This document shows, piece by piece, positions 53,096 through 61,743 of a DNA stretch of 64,000 nucleotides. A program made the position numbers and the translations under genes. This stretch comes from an uncultured Odoribacter sp. (GTDB taxonomy: Bacteria > Bacteroidota > Bacteroidia > Bacteroidales > Marinifilaceae). The notes beneath the pieces were generated by a model. It saw only the letters and a list, made by a program, of their open reading frames with translations. It was not told the origin of the DNA and searched no databases. Numbering within the stretch: position 1 is the stretch's first letter; each line of letters starts with the position of its first letter. Location: positions 1 to 64,000 of the forward strand of contig CAJURM010000003.1 in the NCBI GenBank assembly GCA_910589025.1. Direction: 5' to 3'.

Positions 53096-53823
53096 AGGCA
53101 GTCATACTTGCTGCGGGCATCGCTTCGCGCCTCCGTCCGCTGACAGACCACACGCCTAAATGTTTGTTGGAAATCGGCGGACGCTGTTTGCTTGCCAGGA
53201 CGCTCGACGGACTTTTGGCGAACGGCATCCGGGAAGTGGTCGTGGTTACCGGGTATCTTCGGGAACAAATCATGGATTTCGTTGGTACGCATTATCCCGG
53301 TTTGAAGGTAGAGTATGTCTGCAATGAAAGATATGCTTCCACCAATAACATCTATTCGCTCTGGTTGGTTAGAGAGAAAATACGGGGGGAAGAAATTTTG
53401 CTCTTGGACAGCGACATTGTCTTTGATCCGTTGTTGATAAAGGCGGTCTTGGAATCGCTGGAGGCGACATGTTTGGCGCTTAATGCCCATCCTTTGTCGG
53501 AAGAAGAAATAAAAGTGATTCCGGATGCAGAGGGCAGAGTGGCGGAAATCAGCAAAACCTGCTCCATTGAAGAAGCCGTCGGGGAATCCATCGGCGTGGA
53601 AAAAATGTCGCCCGCCTATACCTCGGCTTTGGTCGGAGAGCTTGACCGTATGATTCTTGGGGAAAAGCAGGTAAACTTGTTTTATGAGGCGGCTTTCGAG
53701 CGTCTGATACCCCAGGGGAAAACATTCGGCATCGTTGATACGACCTCTTATTTTTCTATGGAATTGGATACGGTTGAAGATTTTTTGCAGGCTACCGGCA
53801 AAATTCCGCCTCATCTTCTGTAA
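53092..53823 (+). CDS. LicC-like sugar/choline-phosphate nucleotidyltransferase
   Basis: The 243-residue protein has the nucleotide-binding signature LAAGIASRLRPLTDHTPKCLL (from residue 6; split) and the metal-binding DSD near 103 in ILLLDSDIVFD. ERYASTNNIYSLW near 78 is reminiscent of the LicC phosphocholine cytidylyltransferase group. It would activate a small phospho-compound with CTP or another nucleotide. The start overlaps the aminotransferase stop by 4 bp. Together with LicD across the divergent promoters it suggests a complete activate-and-transfer pathway for glycan decoration. The substrate is unproven. Confidence 0.83.
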   Translation: MKAVILAAGIASRLRPLTDHTPKCLLEIGGRCLLARTLDGLLANGIREVVVVTGYLREQIMDFVGTHYPGLKVEYVCNERYASTNNIYSLWLVREKIRGEEILLLDSDIVFDPLLIKAVLESLEATCLALNAHPLSEEEIKVIPDAEGRVAEISKTCSIEEAVGESIGVEKMSPAYTSALVGELDRMILGEKQVNLFYEAAFERLIPQGKTFGIVDTTSYFSMELDTVEDFLQATGKIPPHLL

Positions 53824-53852
53824 ACGGGAAAAAAGCACAATAAAATTGACAG

Positions 53853-53882
53853 CCGGTTACCTGTTGAGGTAGCCGGTTTTTT
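53853..53882 (+). terminator. Terminator of the aminotransferase-nucleotidyltransferase operon
   Basis: CCGGTTACC (53853-53861) pairs with GGTAGCCGG (53868-53876) with one wobble and is followed by T6. The loop contains the -33 element of the next promoter. Confidence 0.75.
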
Positions 53883-53893
53883 GTCTATTTTTG
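53863..53893 (+). promoter_or_regulatory. Promoter of the HAD phosphatase gene
   Basis: GTTG at 53863-53866, 19 bp, then TATTTTTG at 53886-53893. The box overlaps the preceding terminator and lies 21 bp before the ATG at 53915. Confidence 0.6.
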
Positions 53894-53914
53894 TATAATT
53901 TCTAAAGAGATAGG

Positions 53915-54643
53915 ATGAAAAAGAAGGAGGAAGAAATGGAAAGGCCGTTGCTGAAAGCCGTGTTGTTTGATATGGACGGTGTGTTGTTTGATTCGATGAA
54001 GAATCATACGTTGGCTTGGTATGAGACAATTTCCGGGATGGGGATTGTGTGTGAACGGAATGAATTTTACCTGTATGAAGGGGCGACTGGGGAATGGACG
54101 ATCAATCATATTTTCAGGCGGGTTTATGGTCGGGAGGCCACAGCGGAGGAGATTGAGTGCATTTATGCGGAGAAGAGTCGTTGGTTTAACGAATTGCCTT
54201 TGGTGGAAGTGATGCCGGGTGCAAAAGAGGTGTTGGAACAGGTGAGGGAGCTGGATTTGATTCCGGTGGTGGTGACGGGTTCGGGGCAACGTTCTTTACT
54301 GGAAAGGTTGGAGAGAGAATTTCCGGGAGTGTTTGTTGCGGAGCGTATGGTGACTGCGTTTGACGTCCGGCAGGGGAAGCCGCATCCGGAACCTTATTTG
54401 AAAGGGTTGGAAAAGGCGGGTGTGACGGCGGCGGAGGCGTTGGTGGTGGAAAATGCTCCGTTGGGGGTACAGGCAGCGGTGGCAGCCGGCATTTTCACGG
54501 TGGCGGTCAATACGGGACCTATTCCCGTGGAGAAGCTCCGGGAGGCGGGTGCCGGCGTAGTACTTCCCGGTATGCCTGCCCTTGCGGACTCTTTTGACGA
54601 TGTTGTGCAGTTGTGGCGCGACGGAGTTTTTGACAGGAGATAA
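53915..54643 (+). CDS. HAD-superfamily phosphatase, beta-phosphoglucomutase-like
   Basis: The 242-residue protein has FDMDGVLFDS (motif I, Asp19 nucleophile and Asp21), VVTGSG (motif II) near 121, GKPHPEPYL (motif III, catalytic Lys) near 156 and VVENAPLGVQAA (motif IV) near 178. Cap insertion after motif I marks it as a class I HAD. It hydrolyses or transfers phosphate on a small sugar phosphate or similar; the substrate cannot be told. An alternative start is the ATG at 53936 (MERPLL). The gene ends 4 bp before the exonuclease gene, so the two are co-transcribed. Confidence 0.85.
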   Translation: MKKKEEEMERPLLKAVLFDMDGVLFDSMKNHTLAWYETISGMGIVCERNEFYLYEGATGEWTINHIFRRVYGREATAEEIECIYAEKSRWFNELPLVEVMPGAKEVLEQVRELDLIPVVVTGSGQRSLLERLEREFPGVFVAERMVTAFDVRQGKPHPEPYLKGLEKAGVTAAEALVVENAPLGVQAAVAAGIFTVAVNTGPIPVEKLREAGAGVVLPGMPALADSFDDVVQLWRDGVFDRR

Positions 54644-54647
54644 CTTA

Positions 54648-55169
54648 ATGGAAATGGAAAAGATGAAACGCTTTGCGGCCATTGATTTCGAGACAGCTAA
54701 CTGGCAGCCGACCAGTGTGTGTTCTGTCGGGATTGTCGTGATGAATGAGCGGGAAATAGAAGACCAGTATTACAGCCTGATTCGTCCCGAGCCTAATTAT
54801 TATTTCCGGAAAAATACGGAGATTCATGGATTGTCGCGGAAAGATACGGATGATGCGCCGGCATTCCCGACCGTGTGGCGGGAGGTGGCACCGATGGTGA
54901 AGGGTATGCCGTTGGTGGCGCACAATAGCATGTTTGACGAGAGGTGTCTGAAAGCAGCCTTTGCCTTTTTTGAGATGCCGTATCCCGATTATCGTTTTTA
55001 TTGCACCTGCCGCCTGGCGCGGAAGTATTTCAAAGGTTTGGAGAACTATCAGCTTCATACGGTGGCTGCCCATTGCGGTTTTGTGCTTGAAAATCATCAT
55101 CATGCTTTGGCTGATGCGGAGGCGTGCGGAGTCATTATGAGAAAATTACTGGACTGTGTTGAGATATGA
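54648..55169 (+). CDS. DnaQ-like 3'-5' exonuclease
   Basis: The 173-residue protein shows the DEDDh exonuclease pattern: IDFET near residue 10 (motif I, Asp-Glu), HNSMFDERCL near 90 (motif II) and HHALADAEACG near 152 (motif III). It is like the proofreading epsilon subunit but a separate protein of unknown partner; such stand-alone exonucleases degrade single-stranded DNA or RNA. The start at 54648 follows the HAD stop by 4 bp. The gene ends before the methylmalonyl-CoA mutase promoter. Confidence 0.85.
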   Translation: MEMEKMKRFAAIDFETANWQPTSVCSVGIVVMNEREIEDQYYSLIRPEPNYYFRKNTEIHGLSRKDTDDAPAFPTVWREVAPMVKGMPLVAHNSMFDERCLKAAFAFFEMPYPDYRFYCTCRLARKYFKGLENYQLHTVAAHCGFVLENHHHALADAEACGVIMRKLLDCVEI

Positions 55170-55232
55170 GCTGATAAGTGCCGGAATACGGAAAAAAGGA
55201 AGTAAATTATTTTTTAAATCCCTTGAAAGGGT

Positions 55233-55240
55233 TAAATTTG
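55233..55240 (+). promoter_or_regulatory. Promoter -7 box for the methylmalonyl-CoA mutase operon
   Basis: TAAATTTG matches TAnnTTTG, 43 bp before the mutA start codon. The -33 position holds a T-run. I see no B12 riboswitch box in the short leader. Confidence 0.55.
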
Positions 55241-55282
55241 TTCGTTTTTATACATAAACAGTTACAGTTAAATATATAAATT

Positions 55283-57157
55283 ATGGCAGAAAAAGTAAAT
55301 CAGAAGCTTTTCAGTGAATTTGCCCCGAACACGATGCAGGAGTGGGTGGACAAAGTCACTGTGGACCTGAAAGGGGCCGATTTTAATAAAAAGCTGGTGT
55401 GGAGAACCAATGAAGGTTTTAATGTGCAGCCGATGTATCGGTTGGAGGACATGAAGGACCTGAAGAATCTGGATTGTTTTCCGGGAGAATTCCCCTATGT
55501 GCGTGGAAATAAGAAAGACAGCAACGACTGGTATGTGCGTCAGGATATTGTGGTGGAAAACCTTGCGGAAGCCAACAAGAAAGCGTTGGATGTGCTCAAC
55601 AGAGGGGTAAATTCTTTGGGTTTCGTGCTGATGGACAGCAAGAATTTCACCAAAGCCGACATGGCTGCCCTGTTGAAAGACATCTGTCTGGAATGTGTTG
55701 AAATCAACTTCGTTGCCGGATGCAAGAAATGCGCCATTGTGGACGCTTTCAAAGCGGTGGCGGAAGAGCGGGGCATCGCTCCGGAAAAGATTTACGGAGG
55801 CATCAACATCGACCCGCTGTCAGCGATGGCGCTCAAGGGCAAGGTATGTTGCGAAAATCCCTTCGCTTCTGCAAAAGAGAATACGGAAAAAATGGCTGCT
55901 TATCCCAATTTCAAGACCATCGAGGTGGGCGGGTATGTATTCAACAACTCCGGTTCTTCTATTGTACAGGAATTGGGCTTCTCTTTGGCTGCCGGCGTGG
56001 AATACCTGGATAAGCTGACCGATGCGGGTATGAGCGTGGACGAAGTGGCTCCGCGTATCCGCTTTCATTTTGCCACCGGTTCCAAATATTTCATGGAAAT
56101 TGCCAAATTGCGTGCTGCCCGGTATCTGTGGGCACACATCGTGAAGGCTTACCAACCCGCTTGCGACTGCAAGTGCAAAATGAATATCCATGCGGAGACC
56201 TCCGAATGGAACAAGACGATTTACGATCCGAACGTGAACATGCTGCGTACGCAGACCGAAACCATGTCGGCTGTTTTGGGCGGTGTGGATTCGTTTACGG
56301 TACATCCGTTCGATTACGTGTATGAGTGCCATCCGAGTGAATTGGGTGAGCGTGTAGCTCGCAATCAGCAGTTGTTGCTGAAAGAAGAATCGCACTTCGG
56401 TAAAATCGTGGACGTTGCCGGAGGTTCATATTATATTGAAGAATTGACACAGAATATTGCAGAGGCTGCCTGGAAGCTGTTCCTCGAAGTGCAGGAGCAG
56501 GGCGGTTATGTAGAGGCTTTGAAGAAAGGTTTCGTACAGGCTGCCGTGAAGGCTACGGCTCAGGCTCGTGATCTGGCTATTGCTCAGCGGAAAGAGAATT
56601 TTGTTGGTGTGAACCAGTTCCCGAATTTCAACGAAAAGATGGAAAAATCCATTTGTGCATGTGTGCTGGAACCGGAAGACCAGACGGCAGAAAGTGCCAC
56701 TATCGAGACGCTGAAACCGTACCGCGGCACGCAGGCATTCGAGGCGCTGCGTCTGAAAACCGACGCCTATGCCGCCAAGAACGGCCGTCCGGTGGTATAC
56801 ATGTTCCCGATGGGAAATCTGGCAATGCGGAAAGCCCGGGCACAGTTCGCCTGCAACTTCTTCGCCTGCGCCGGTTTCGACGTGAAGGACAACAACGGCT
56901 TCAAGACCGTGGACGAAGGCGTGAAAGCCTGCATGGAAAACAAAGCCGCCATCGTGGTGCTTTGCAGCTCCGATGACGAGTATGCTGGATTTGCTCCGGA
57001 AGCCTACGAAAAGCTGAAAGACAAAGCCGTCGTGGTGGTAGCCGGCAATCCCGAAAGCCGTCCGGAACTGGAAGCCAAAGGATTGAAAAACTACATCCAC
57101 GTGAAGAACAACGTATTGGAAGAACTGAAAAGTTATCAGGCTCAATTGGGCATTTAA
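55283..57157 (+). CDS. mutA: Methylmalonyl-CoA mutase small subunit
   Basis: The 624-residue beta subunit has the mutase TIM-barrel part (EWVDKVTVDLKGADF; NIHAETSEWNKTIYDPNVNMLRTQTE, split) and a C-terminal flavodoxin-like part. In the latter the DxHxxG cobalamin motif of the large subunit is replaced by DVKDNNGF, as expected for the non-catalytic subunit. With MutB it isomerises succinyl-CoA and methylmalonyl-CoA in the succinate-propionate pathway. It begins 43 bp after its promoter and precedes mutB by 12 bp. Confidence 0.95.
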   Translation: MAEKVNQKLFSEFAPNTMQEWVDKVTVDLKGADFNKKLVWRTNEGFNVQPMYRLEDMKDLKNLDCFPGEFPYVRGNKKDSNDWYVRQDIVVENLAEANKKALDVLNRGVNSLGFVLMDSKNFTKADMAALLKDICLECVEINFVAGCKKCAIVDAFKAVAEERGIAPEKIYGGINIDPLSAMALKGKVCCENPFASAKENTEKMAAYPNFKTIEVGGYVFNNSGSSIVQELGFSLAAGVEYLDKLTDAGMSVDEVAPRIRFHFATGSKYFMEIAKLRAARYLWAHIVKAYQPACDCKCKMNIHAETSEWNKTIYDPNVNMLRTQTETMSAVLGGVDSFTVHPFDYVYECHPSELGERVARNQQLLLKEESHFGKIVDVAGGSYYIEELTQNIAEAAWKLFLEVQEQGGYVEALKKGFVQAAVKATAQARDLAIAQRKENFVGVNQFPNFNEKMEKSICACVLEPEDQTAESATIETLKPYRGTQAFEALRLKTDAYAAKNGRPVVYMFPMGNLAMRKARAQFACNFFACAGFDVKDNNGFKTVDEGVKACMENKAAIVVLCSSDDEYAGFAPEAYEKLKDKAVVVVAGNPESRPELEAKGLKNYIHVKNNVLEELKSYQAQLGI

Positions 57158-57169
57158 AAGTAAGAAAAG

Positions 57170-59326
57170 ATGAAACCGAATTTTAAAGATATAAATATTA
57201 AAGCGTCTGAAAAGGCTGCCACCAATGCTGCGGAGTGGGAAAAAGCCAATCATATCGCTAAGAACTGGACGACACCGGAATTGATACCGGTAAAACCCGT
57301 ATATACCGCAGAGGATTTGAAAGGTATGGAACATTTGGACTATGTAGCCGGTATTCCTCCTTATCTGCGCGGACCGTATTCTGCTATGTATCCGTTGCGT
57401 CCCTGGACGATTCGCCAGTACGCCGGATTCTCTACGGCAGAAGAGTCCAACGCCTTCTATCGCCGTAACCTGGCTGCCGGACAGAAAGGATTGTCGGTAG
57501 CGTTCGACTTGGCAACGCACCGCGGTTACGACTCCGACCACCCGCGTGTAATCGGTGACGTAGGTAAAGCCGGTGTAGCTGTAGATTCTATTCTGGATAT
57601 GAAGATTCTGTTCGATCAGATTCCGTTGGACAAAATGTCCGTATCCATGACTATGAACGGTGCTGTGTTGCCTGTTTTGGCATTCTACATTGTTGCCGGT
57701 CTGGAACAGGGAGCTACGTTGGATCAGTTGTCCGGAACCATTCAGAATGATATTCTGAAAGAGTTTATGGTGCGTAACACGTACATTTATCCGCCGAAGT
57801 TCTCCATGAAGATTATCGCCGATATTTTTGAATACACGTCCAAAAATATGCCGAAGTTCAATTCGATTTCCATTTCCGGTTACCACATGCAGGAAGCAGG
57901 TGCAACCGCCGACATCGAATTGGCTTATACGTTGGCAGACGGATTGGAATATTTGCGTGCCGGAGTGAATGCCGGAATGGACATCGATGCTTTTGCACCG
58001 CGTTTGTCTTTCTTCTGGGCTATCGGTATGAATCATTTTATGGAAATCGCCAAAATGCGTGCCGGTCGTCTGTTGTGGGCTAAATTGGTAAAACAGTTCA
58101 ATCCGAAGAATCCGAAATCTTTGGCTTTGCGTACGCACTGCCAGACTTCCGGTTGGTCGTTGACCGAACAGGACCCGTTCAACAATGTGGGACGTACTTG
58201 TATCGAAGCTATGGGTGCTGCTTTGGGACATACGCAGTCTTTGCATACTAATGCATTGGATGAGGCGATTGCTTTGCCGACCGATTTCTCTGCCCGTATT
58301 GCCCGCAATACCCAGATTTATATCCAGGAAGAATCAACTATCTGCAAGGCTGTTGACCCGTGGGCAGGTTCCTACTATGTGGAAAGCCTGACACAGGAGT
58401 TGGTAGAAAAAGCATGGGCGCATATCCAGGAAATTGAAAAATTGGGTGGTATGGCTGCCGCTATCGAATCCGGTATTCCGAAACTGCGTATCGAAGAGGC
58501 TGCTGCTCGTACACAGGCTCGTATTGACAGTGGTGAACAGACTATTGTCGGTACAAATAAATACCGTCTGGACAAGGAAGACCCGATTGATATTCTCGAA
58601 GTGGACAATACCGCTGTGCGTGAAGCGCAGATTGCCCGCTTGAAAGAGTTGAAAGCCAACCGGAACCAGGCAGAAGTGGATGCTGCGTTGGATGCTATCA
58701 CCAAATGCGTGGAAACGGGTGAGGGGAACTTGCTGGAATTGGCGGTAGACGCTGCCAAGAAGCGTGCTTCTTTGGGAGAAATCTCCTATGCGTGTGAAAA
58801 AATTGTAGGACGTTATAAAGCTGTAATCAGAACTGTGAGCGGAGTATATTCAAGTGTTGCCGGCGAAGATGCCGATTTCGAGAAAGCGAAAGCAATGACC
58901 GATGAGTTTGCTGAACTGACCGGACGCCGTCCGCGTATCATGATTGCCAAAATGGGCCAGGATGGTCACGATCGCGGTGCGAAAGTCGTAGCCACCGGTT
59001 ATGCCGATATGGGCTTCGATGTGGATATGGGACCGTTGTTCCAGACGCCGGAAGAAACTGCTAAACAAGCTGTTGAAAACGATGTGCATGTTGTCGGTGT
59101 ATCTTCTTTGGCTGCCGGACACAAGACATTGGTGCCTGCCGTTATCAATGAACTGAAAAAGTTAGGTCGGGAAGACATCCTCGTGTATGTGGGCGGTGTG
59201 ATTCCCCACCAGGATTACCAGTTCCTGTTTGATGCCGGTGCTATTGCCGTATTCGGACCCGGTACGAAGGTGTCGAAGAGTGCCATTCAGGTTATGGATA
59301 TTCTTTTGCAGCTGGCGAAGAAATAA
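57170..59326 (+). CDS. mutB: Methylmalonyl-CoA mutase large subunit (B12-dependent)
   Basis: The 718-residue alpha subunit has the substrate-binding barrel (PYLRGPYSAMYPLRPWTIRQYAGF, split; SISGYHMQEAGA) and a C-terminal cobalamin-binding domain with DGHDRG (DxHxxG; GQDGHDRG near residues 600-607) and VGVSSLAAGH near 645. It catalyses the adenosylcobalamin-dependent interconversion of methylmalonyl-CoA and succinyl-CoA that leads to propionate formation. It follows mutA by 12 bp. The length is standard. No epimerase or MeaB-like chaperone gene is in the window. Confidence 0.97.
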   Translation: MKPNFKDINIKASEKAATNAAEWEKANHIAKNWTTPELIPVKPVYTAEDLKGMEHLDYVAGIPPYLRGPYSAMYPLRPWTIRQYAGFSTAEESNAFYRRNLAAGQKGLSVAFDLATHRGYDSDHPRVIGDVGKAGVAVDSILDMKILFDQIPLDKMSVSMTMNGAVLPVLAFYIVAGLEQGATLDQLSGTIQNDILKEFMVRNTYIYPPKFSMKIIADIFEYTSKNMPKFNSISISGYHMQEAGATADIELAYTLADGLEYLRAGVNAGMDIDAFAPRLSFFWAIGMNHFMEIAKMRAGRLLWAKLVKQFNPKNPKSLALRTHCQTSGWSLTEQDPFNNVGRTCIEAMGAALGHTQSLHTNALDEAIALPTDFSARIARNTQIYIQEESTICKAVDPWAGSYYVESLTQELVEKAWAHIQEIEKLGGMAAAIESGIPKLRIEEAAARTQARIDSGEQTIVGTNKYRLDKEDPIDILEVDNTAVREAQIARLKELKANRNQAEVDAALDAITKCVETGEGNLLELAVDAAKKRASLGEISYACEKIVGRYKAVIRTVSGVYSSVAGEDADFEKAKAMTDEFAELTGRRPRIMIAKMGQDGHDRGAKVVATGYADMGFDVDMGPLFQTPEETAKQAVENDVHVVGVSSLAAGHKTLVPAVINELKKLGREDILVYVGGVIPHQDYQFLFDAGAIAVFGPGTKVSKSAIQVMDILLQLAKK

Positions 59327-59345
59327 ATATTTATCCAGTGATTGT

Positions 59346-59377
59346 AAAACGGCTGCCGGGTTCCGGTGGCCGTTTTT
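59346..59377. terminator. Terminator between mutB and the MFS exporter
   Basis: AAACGGC and GCCGTTT (59347-59353, 59369-59375) enclose a CCGG/CCGG inner stem, followed by a T-run on the plus strand and an A/T stretch on the other. It serves the converging genes, mainly mutB. Confidence 0.8.
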
Positions 59378-59421
59378 CTTTGCTGCTGTTCTGTTTACGG
59401 CTGGTGGTGATTGGTTCTTAT

Positions 59422-60660
59422 TTATTTTCTTTCGGAGGAATGTACGTGTCGGATGATGCGGGGACGATAGTATTCAAAGATGCTCCCGGCAAGTATGCAG
59501 GCAATGCCGGAAAGGAGAATGATAAGCGGAAGTCCGGTGTATTTTTCGATGAATCCCAACATCATACTTCCTACTGGTGCGATGCCCGTGAATGTCATGG
59601 CAAGGTAGCCCATGACCCGTCCTCTTTTGTCTTCATCCGACAGGGTCTGGAGGAGCGTGTTGATAGAAGCTACGGTGATAATGATGGAGAAGCCTGCCGG
59701 AATACAGACGACTGCCGCCAGCCATGGGATGTCGATAAAAGAGAGTAACAAGAGGGTGATACCTAAAATCAAGGCGGCAAACATAATGACTTTGGCTAAT
59801 CCGATAACGCTTTTTCGGGCGGCTAAGTAGATTGCCGCACTGAAAGAACCGATGCCGATACAGGAGAGCAGGATACCTAACAATTGGCTGTCGCCGTTCA
59901 GTATGTCTTTTACGTAGGCCGGAAGGAACGTCATCAGGGGCAGTCCGAAAAAGCTGATCACCGACATCAACATTAATAATGTCCGGATAGGGATGTGGCG
60001 GGAAACGTAGTGAAAACCCTCTTGCAAATCGTGCCAGATGTGTTGTTTTTCGCTTTTTGTTTTATGGGCAGGGAGTTGCATGGCCAGCAGTGCGATAATA
60101 ACTCCCAAATAACTGATGCCGTTAAGGAGGAAGCATAATCCCTCGCCGACTAATCCGATGAGCACTCCGCCGATAGCAGGGCCGAAGAGTCGGGAGCCGT
60201 TGATTACAGCAGAATTGAGAGCGATGGCGTTGCTCAGGTTTTCTTTCGGTACAAGGCTGGGATAAAAGGCTTGACGGGTGGGGTTATCCAGCGCGTTAAT
60301 CAGTCCGATAAAAAGACTAAGGGCAATGAGATGCCATACCTGTACCTGTCCGCTCAGTGTGAGCCATGCCAGCAGCAGGGCTTGAAGGGCGGAAAGGGAT
60401 TGTGTAAACAGGAGTATTTTATGCCGGTCGAAACGGTCAACAAAAACACTCATAAATGGAGTGGCAATCAGGATGGGAATCTGTGCGACGAAGGTAATCG
60501 TGGCTAAAAGCAGGACGGAGCCGGTGAGTTCATACACTAACCAGCTCATGGCTATTTGCTGCATCCATGTGCCGACTAAAGAGACACACATCCCGGTGAA
60601 GTATAATCTGAAATTCCGGGTTTTCAGGGAGACCAAAATGTGTGAAATACTGCTTCCCAC
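59422..60660 (-). CDS. MFS transporter, MFS_3-type exporter
   Basis: The protein is about 412 residues with 12 predicted helices and starts near LKTRNFRLYFTGMCVSLVGTWMQQIAMSWLVYELTG (split), the first helix pair of the EntS-type group. FVDRFDRHK is the cytoplasmic loop A. Members export siderophores or small compounds. The start is uncertain: a TTG at 60687 overlaps a -7 box at 60685-60692, so it would lie upstream of the transcript. I therefore use the GTG at 60660, and a TTG at about 60636 is also possible. It is a single gene converging on mutB. Confidence 0.8.
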   Translation of the reverse strand: MGSSISHILVSLKTRNFRLYFTGMCVSLVGTWMQQIAMSWLVYELTGSVLLLATITFVAQIPILIATPFMSVFVDRFDRHKILLFTQSLSALQALLLAWLTLSGQVQVWHLIALSLFIGLINALDNPTRQAFYPSLVPKENLSNAIALNSAVINGSRLFGPAIGGVLIGLVGEGLCFLLNGISYLGVIIALLAMQLPAHKTKSEKQHIWHDLQEGFHYVSRHIPIRTLLMLMSVISFFGLPLMTFLPAYVKDILNGDSQLLGILLSCIGIGSFSAAIYLAARKSVIGLAKVIMFAALILGITLLLLSFIDIPWLAAVVCIPAGFSIIITVASINTLLQTLSDEDKRGRVMGYLAMTFTGIAPVGSMMLGFIEKYTGLPLIILLSGIACILAGSIFEYYRPRIIRHVHSSERK

Positions 60661-60684
60661 TTTTATCTGTCTTTTTCTTTCAGA

Positions 60685-60692
60685 CAAAGATA
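60685..60692 (-). promoter_or_regulatory. Promoter -7 box for the MFS exporter
   Basis: On the minus strand it reads TATCTTTG, matching TAnnTTTG, just upstream of the chosen start. It rules out the TTG at 60687 as the translation start. Confidence 0.45.
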
Positions 60693-60836
60693 AGGATAAA
60701 AAACGGGAGTGAAAGCAGGGGCGTTGTAAATAAACGGGTGAAATCCCGGAAGTTTTCGGTATTTGCGGATGTGTGAATTGAATGATTCAGAGAGAGATAA
60801 ATGGAGAAAAATGGGGGTAGGTAACGTTTTATTTCC

Positions 60837-60844
60837 TATATTTG
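60837..60844 (+). promoter_or_regulatory. Promoter -7 box for the BRO-type gene
   Basis: TATATTTG matches TAnnTTTG, 23 bp before the ATG at 60868. No good -33 element is seen. Confidence 0.45.
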
Positions 60845-60867
60845 TAATATATCAAAAAACGGGTGTT

Positions 60868-61734
60868 ATGACCAGTCTGAATGCAATTAAAGTCTTTGAA
60901 GACAAAAAAGTCCGTACAGTATGGGACAGCGATAAAGAGGAGTGGTATTTTTCTATCGTGGATGTGATAGCTATTTTAACGGAAAGTAAAAATCCAACAA
61001 CCTATTGGAGAGTATTGAAAAAAAGATTAATGGATGAGGGCAATGAAACCGTTACAAATTGTAACGCTTTGAAAATGCCCGCGCCTGATGGGAAGATGCG
61101 ATATACGGATGTTGCTGATACAGAGCAGTTATTCCGCTTAATTCAGTCCATCCCCTCTCCCAAGGCCGAGCCTTTCAAGTTGTGGATGGCACAAGTGGCG
61201 AAAGAGCGGTTGGACCAGATGCAGGACCCGGAATTGTCTGTCGAACAGGCGATGCGGGATTATAAACGCTTAGGCTATTCCGATAACTGGATTAATCAGC
61301 GGTTGAAAAGCATAGAGATCCGGAAGGATTTAACCGACGAATGGAAACGGCATGGATTGCAGGAGGGCGTACATTTTGCCACCCTGACAGACATCATTTA
61401 TAAAACATGGGCAGGCAAGACTGCGAAAGAATACAAGCAATTCAAAGGGCTCAAAAAAGAGAACCTGCGCGACAATATGACCAATAAGGAGTTGGTATTG
61501 AGTATGCTTGCCGAGCTTTCTACCAAAGAAATATCAGAAGCACAGAATCCGGAGTGTTTTGATGAACACGTGAATGTCGCCAAACAAGGCGGAGCAATTG
61601 CTTTGAATGCGAAATTGGAATTGGAAAAGAAAACCGGAAAATCTGTGGTTAGTCCATTGAATGCAAAAAACATATTGGGATTGCAGCCTGGGGCAGGAGG
61701 AATTTTGGATGTTGATAGCGAAGAGATAAGGTGA
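60868..61734 (+). CDS. BRO-family N-terminal domain protein (antirepressor-like)
   Basis: The 288-residue protein starts with a BRO-N-like domain (KVFEDKKVRTVWDSDKEEWYFSIVDVIAIL, split; YTDVADTEQLFRLIQSIPSPKAEPFK). The C-terminal half (MRDYKRLGYSDNWINQRLKSIEIRKDLTDEW; HVNVAKQGGAIALNAKLELEKKTGKSV, split) is shared with Bacteroidota proteins of this group. BRO-N domains occur in phage antirepressors and probably bind DNA; the function of chromosomal relatives is unknown. The start at 60868 (MTSLNAIK) fits the -7 box; the in-frame start at 60763 would precede it. No phage genes surround it, so it may be a domesticated or stray element. Confidence 0.8.
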   Translation: MTSLNAIKVFEDKKVRTVWDSDKEEWYFSIVDVIAILTESKNPTTYWRVLKKRLMDEGNETVTNCNALKMPAPDGKMRYTDVADTEQLFRLIQSIPSPKAEPFKLWMAQVAKERLDQMQDPELSVEQAMRDYKRLGYSDNWINQRLKSIEIRKDLTDEWKRHGLQEGVHFATLTDIIYKTWAGKTAKEYKQFKGLKKENLRDNMTNKELVLSMLAELSTKEISEAQNPECFDEHVNVAKQGGAIALNAKLELEKKTGKSVVSPLNAKNILGLQPGAGGILDVDSEEIR

Positions 61735-61743
61735 TCAAGTCGG

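Noticed and set aside
56426..58246. 606-residue open frame on the minus strand antisense to mutA/mutB
   Set aside because: It is the codon-bias shadow of two well-conserved mutase genes: the predicted protein has no domain and many His/Arg/Phe/Cys runs, and the sense genes are certain.
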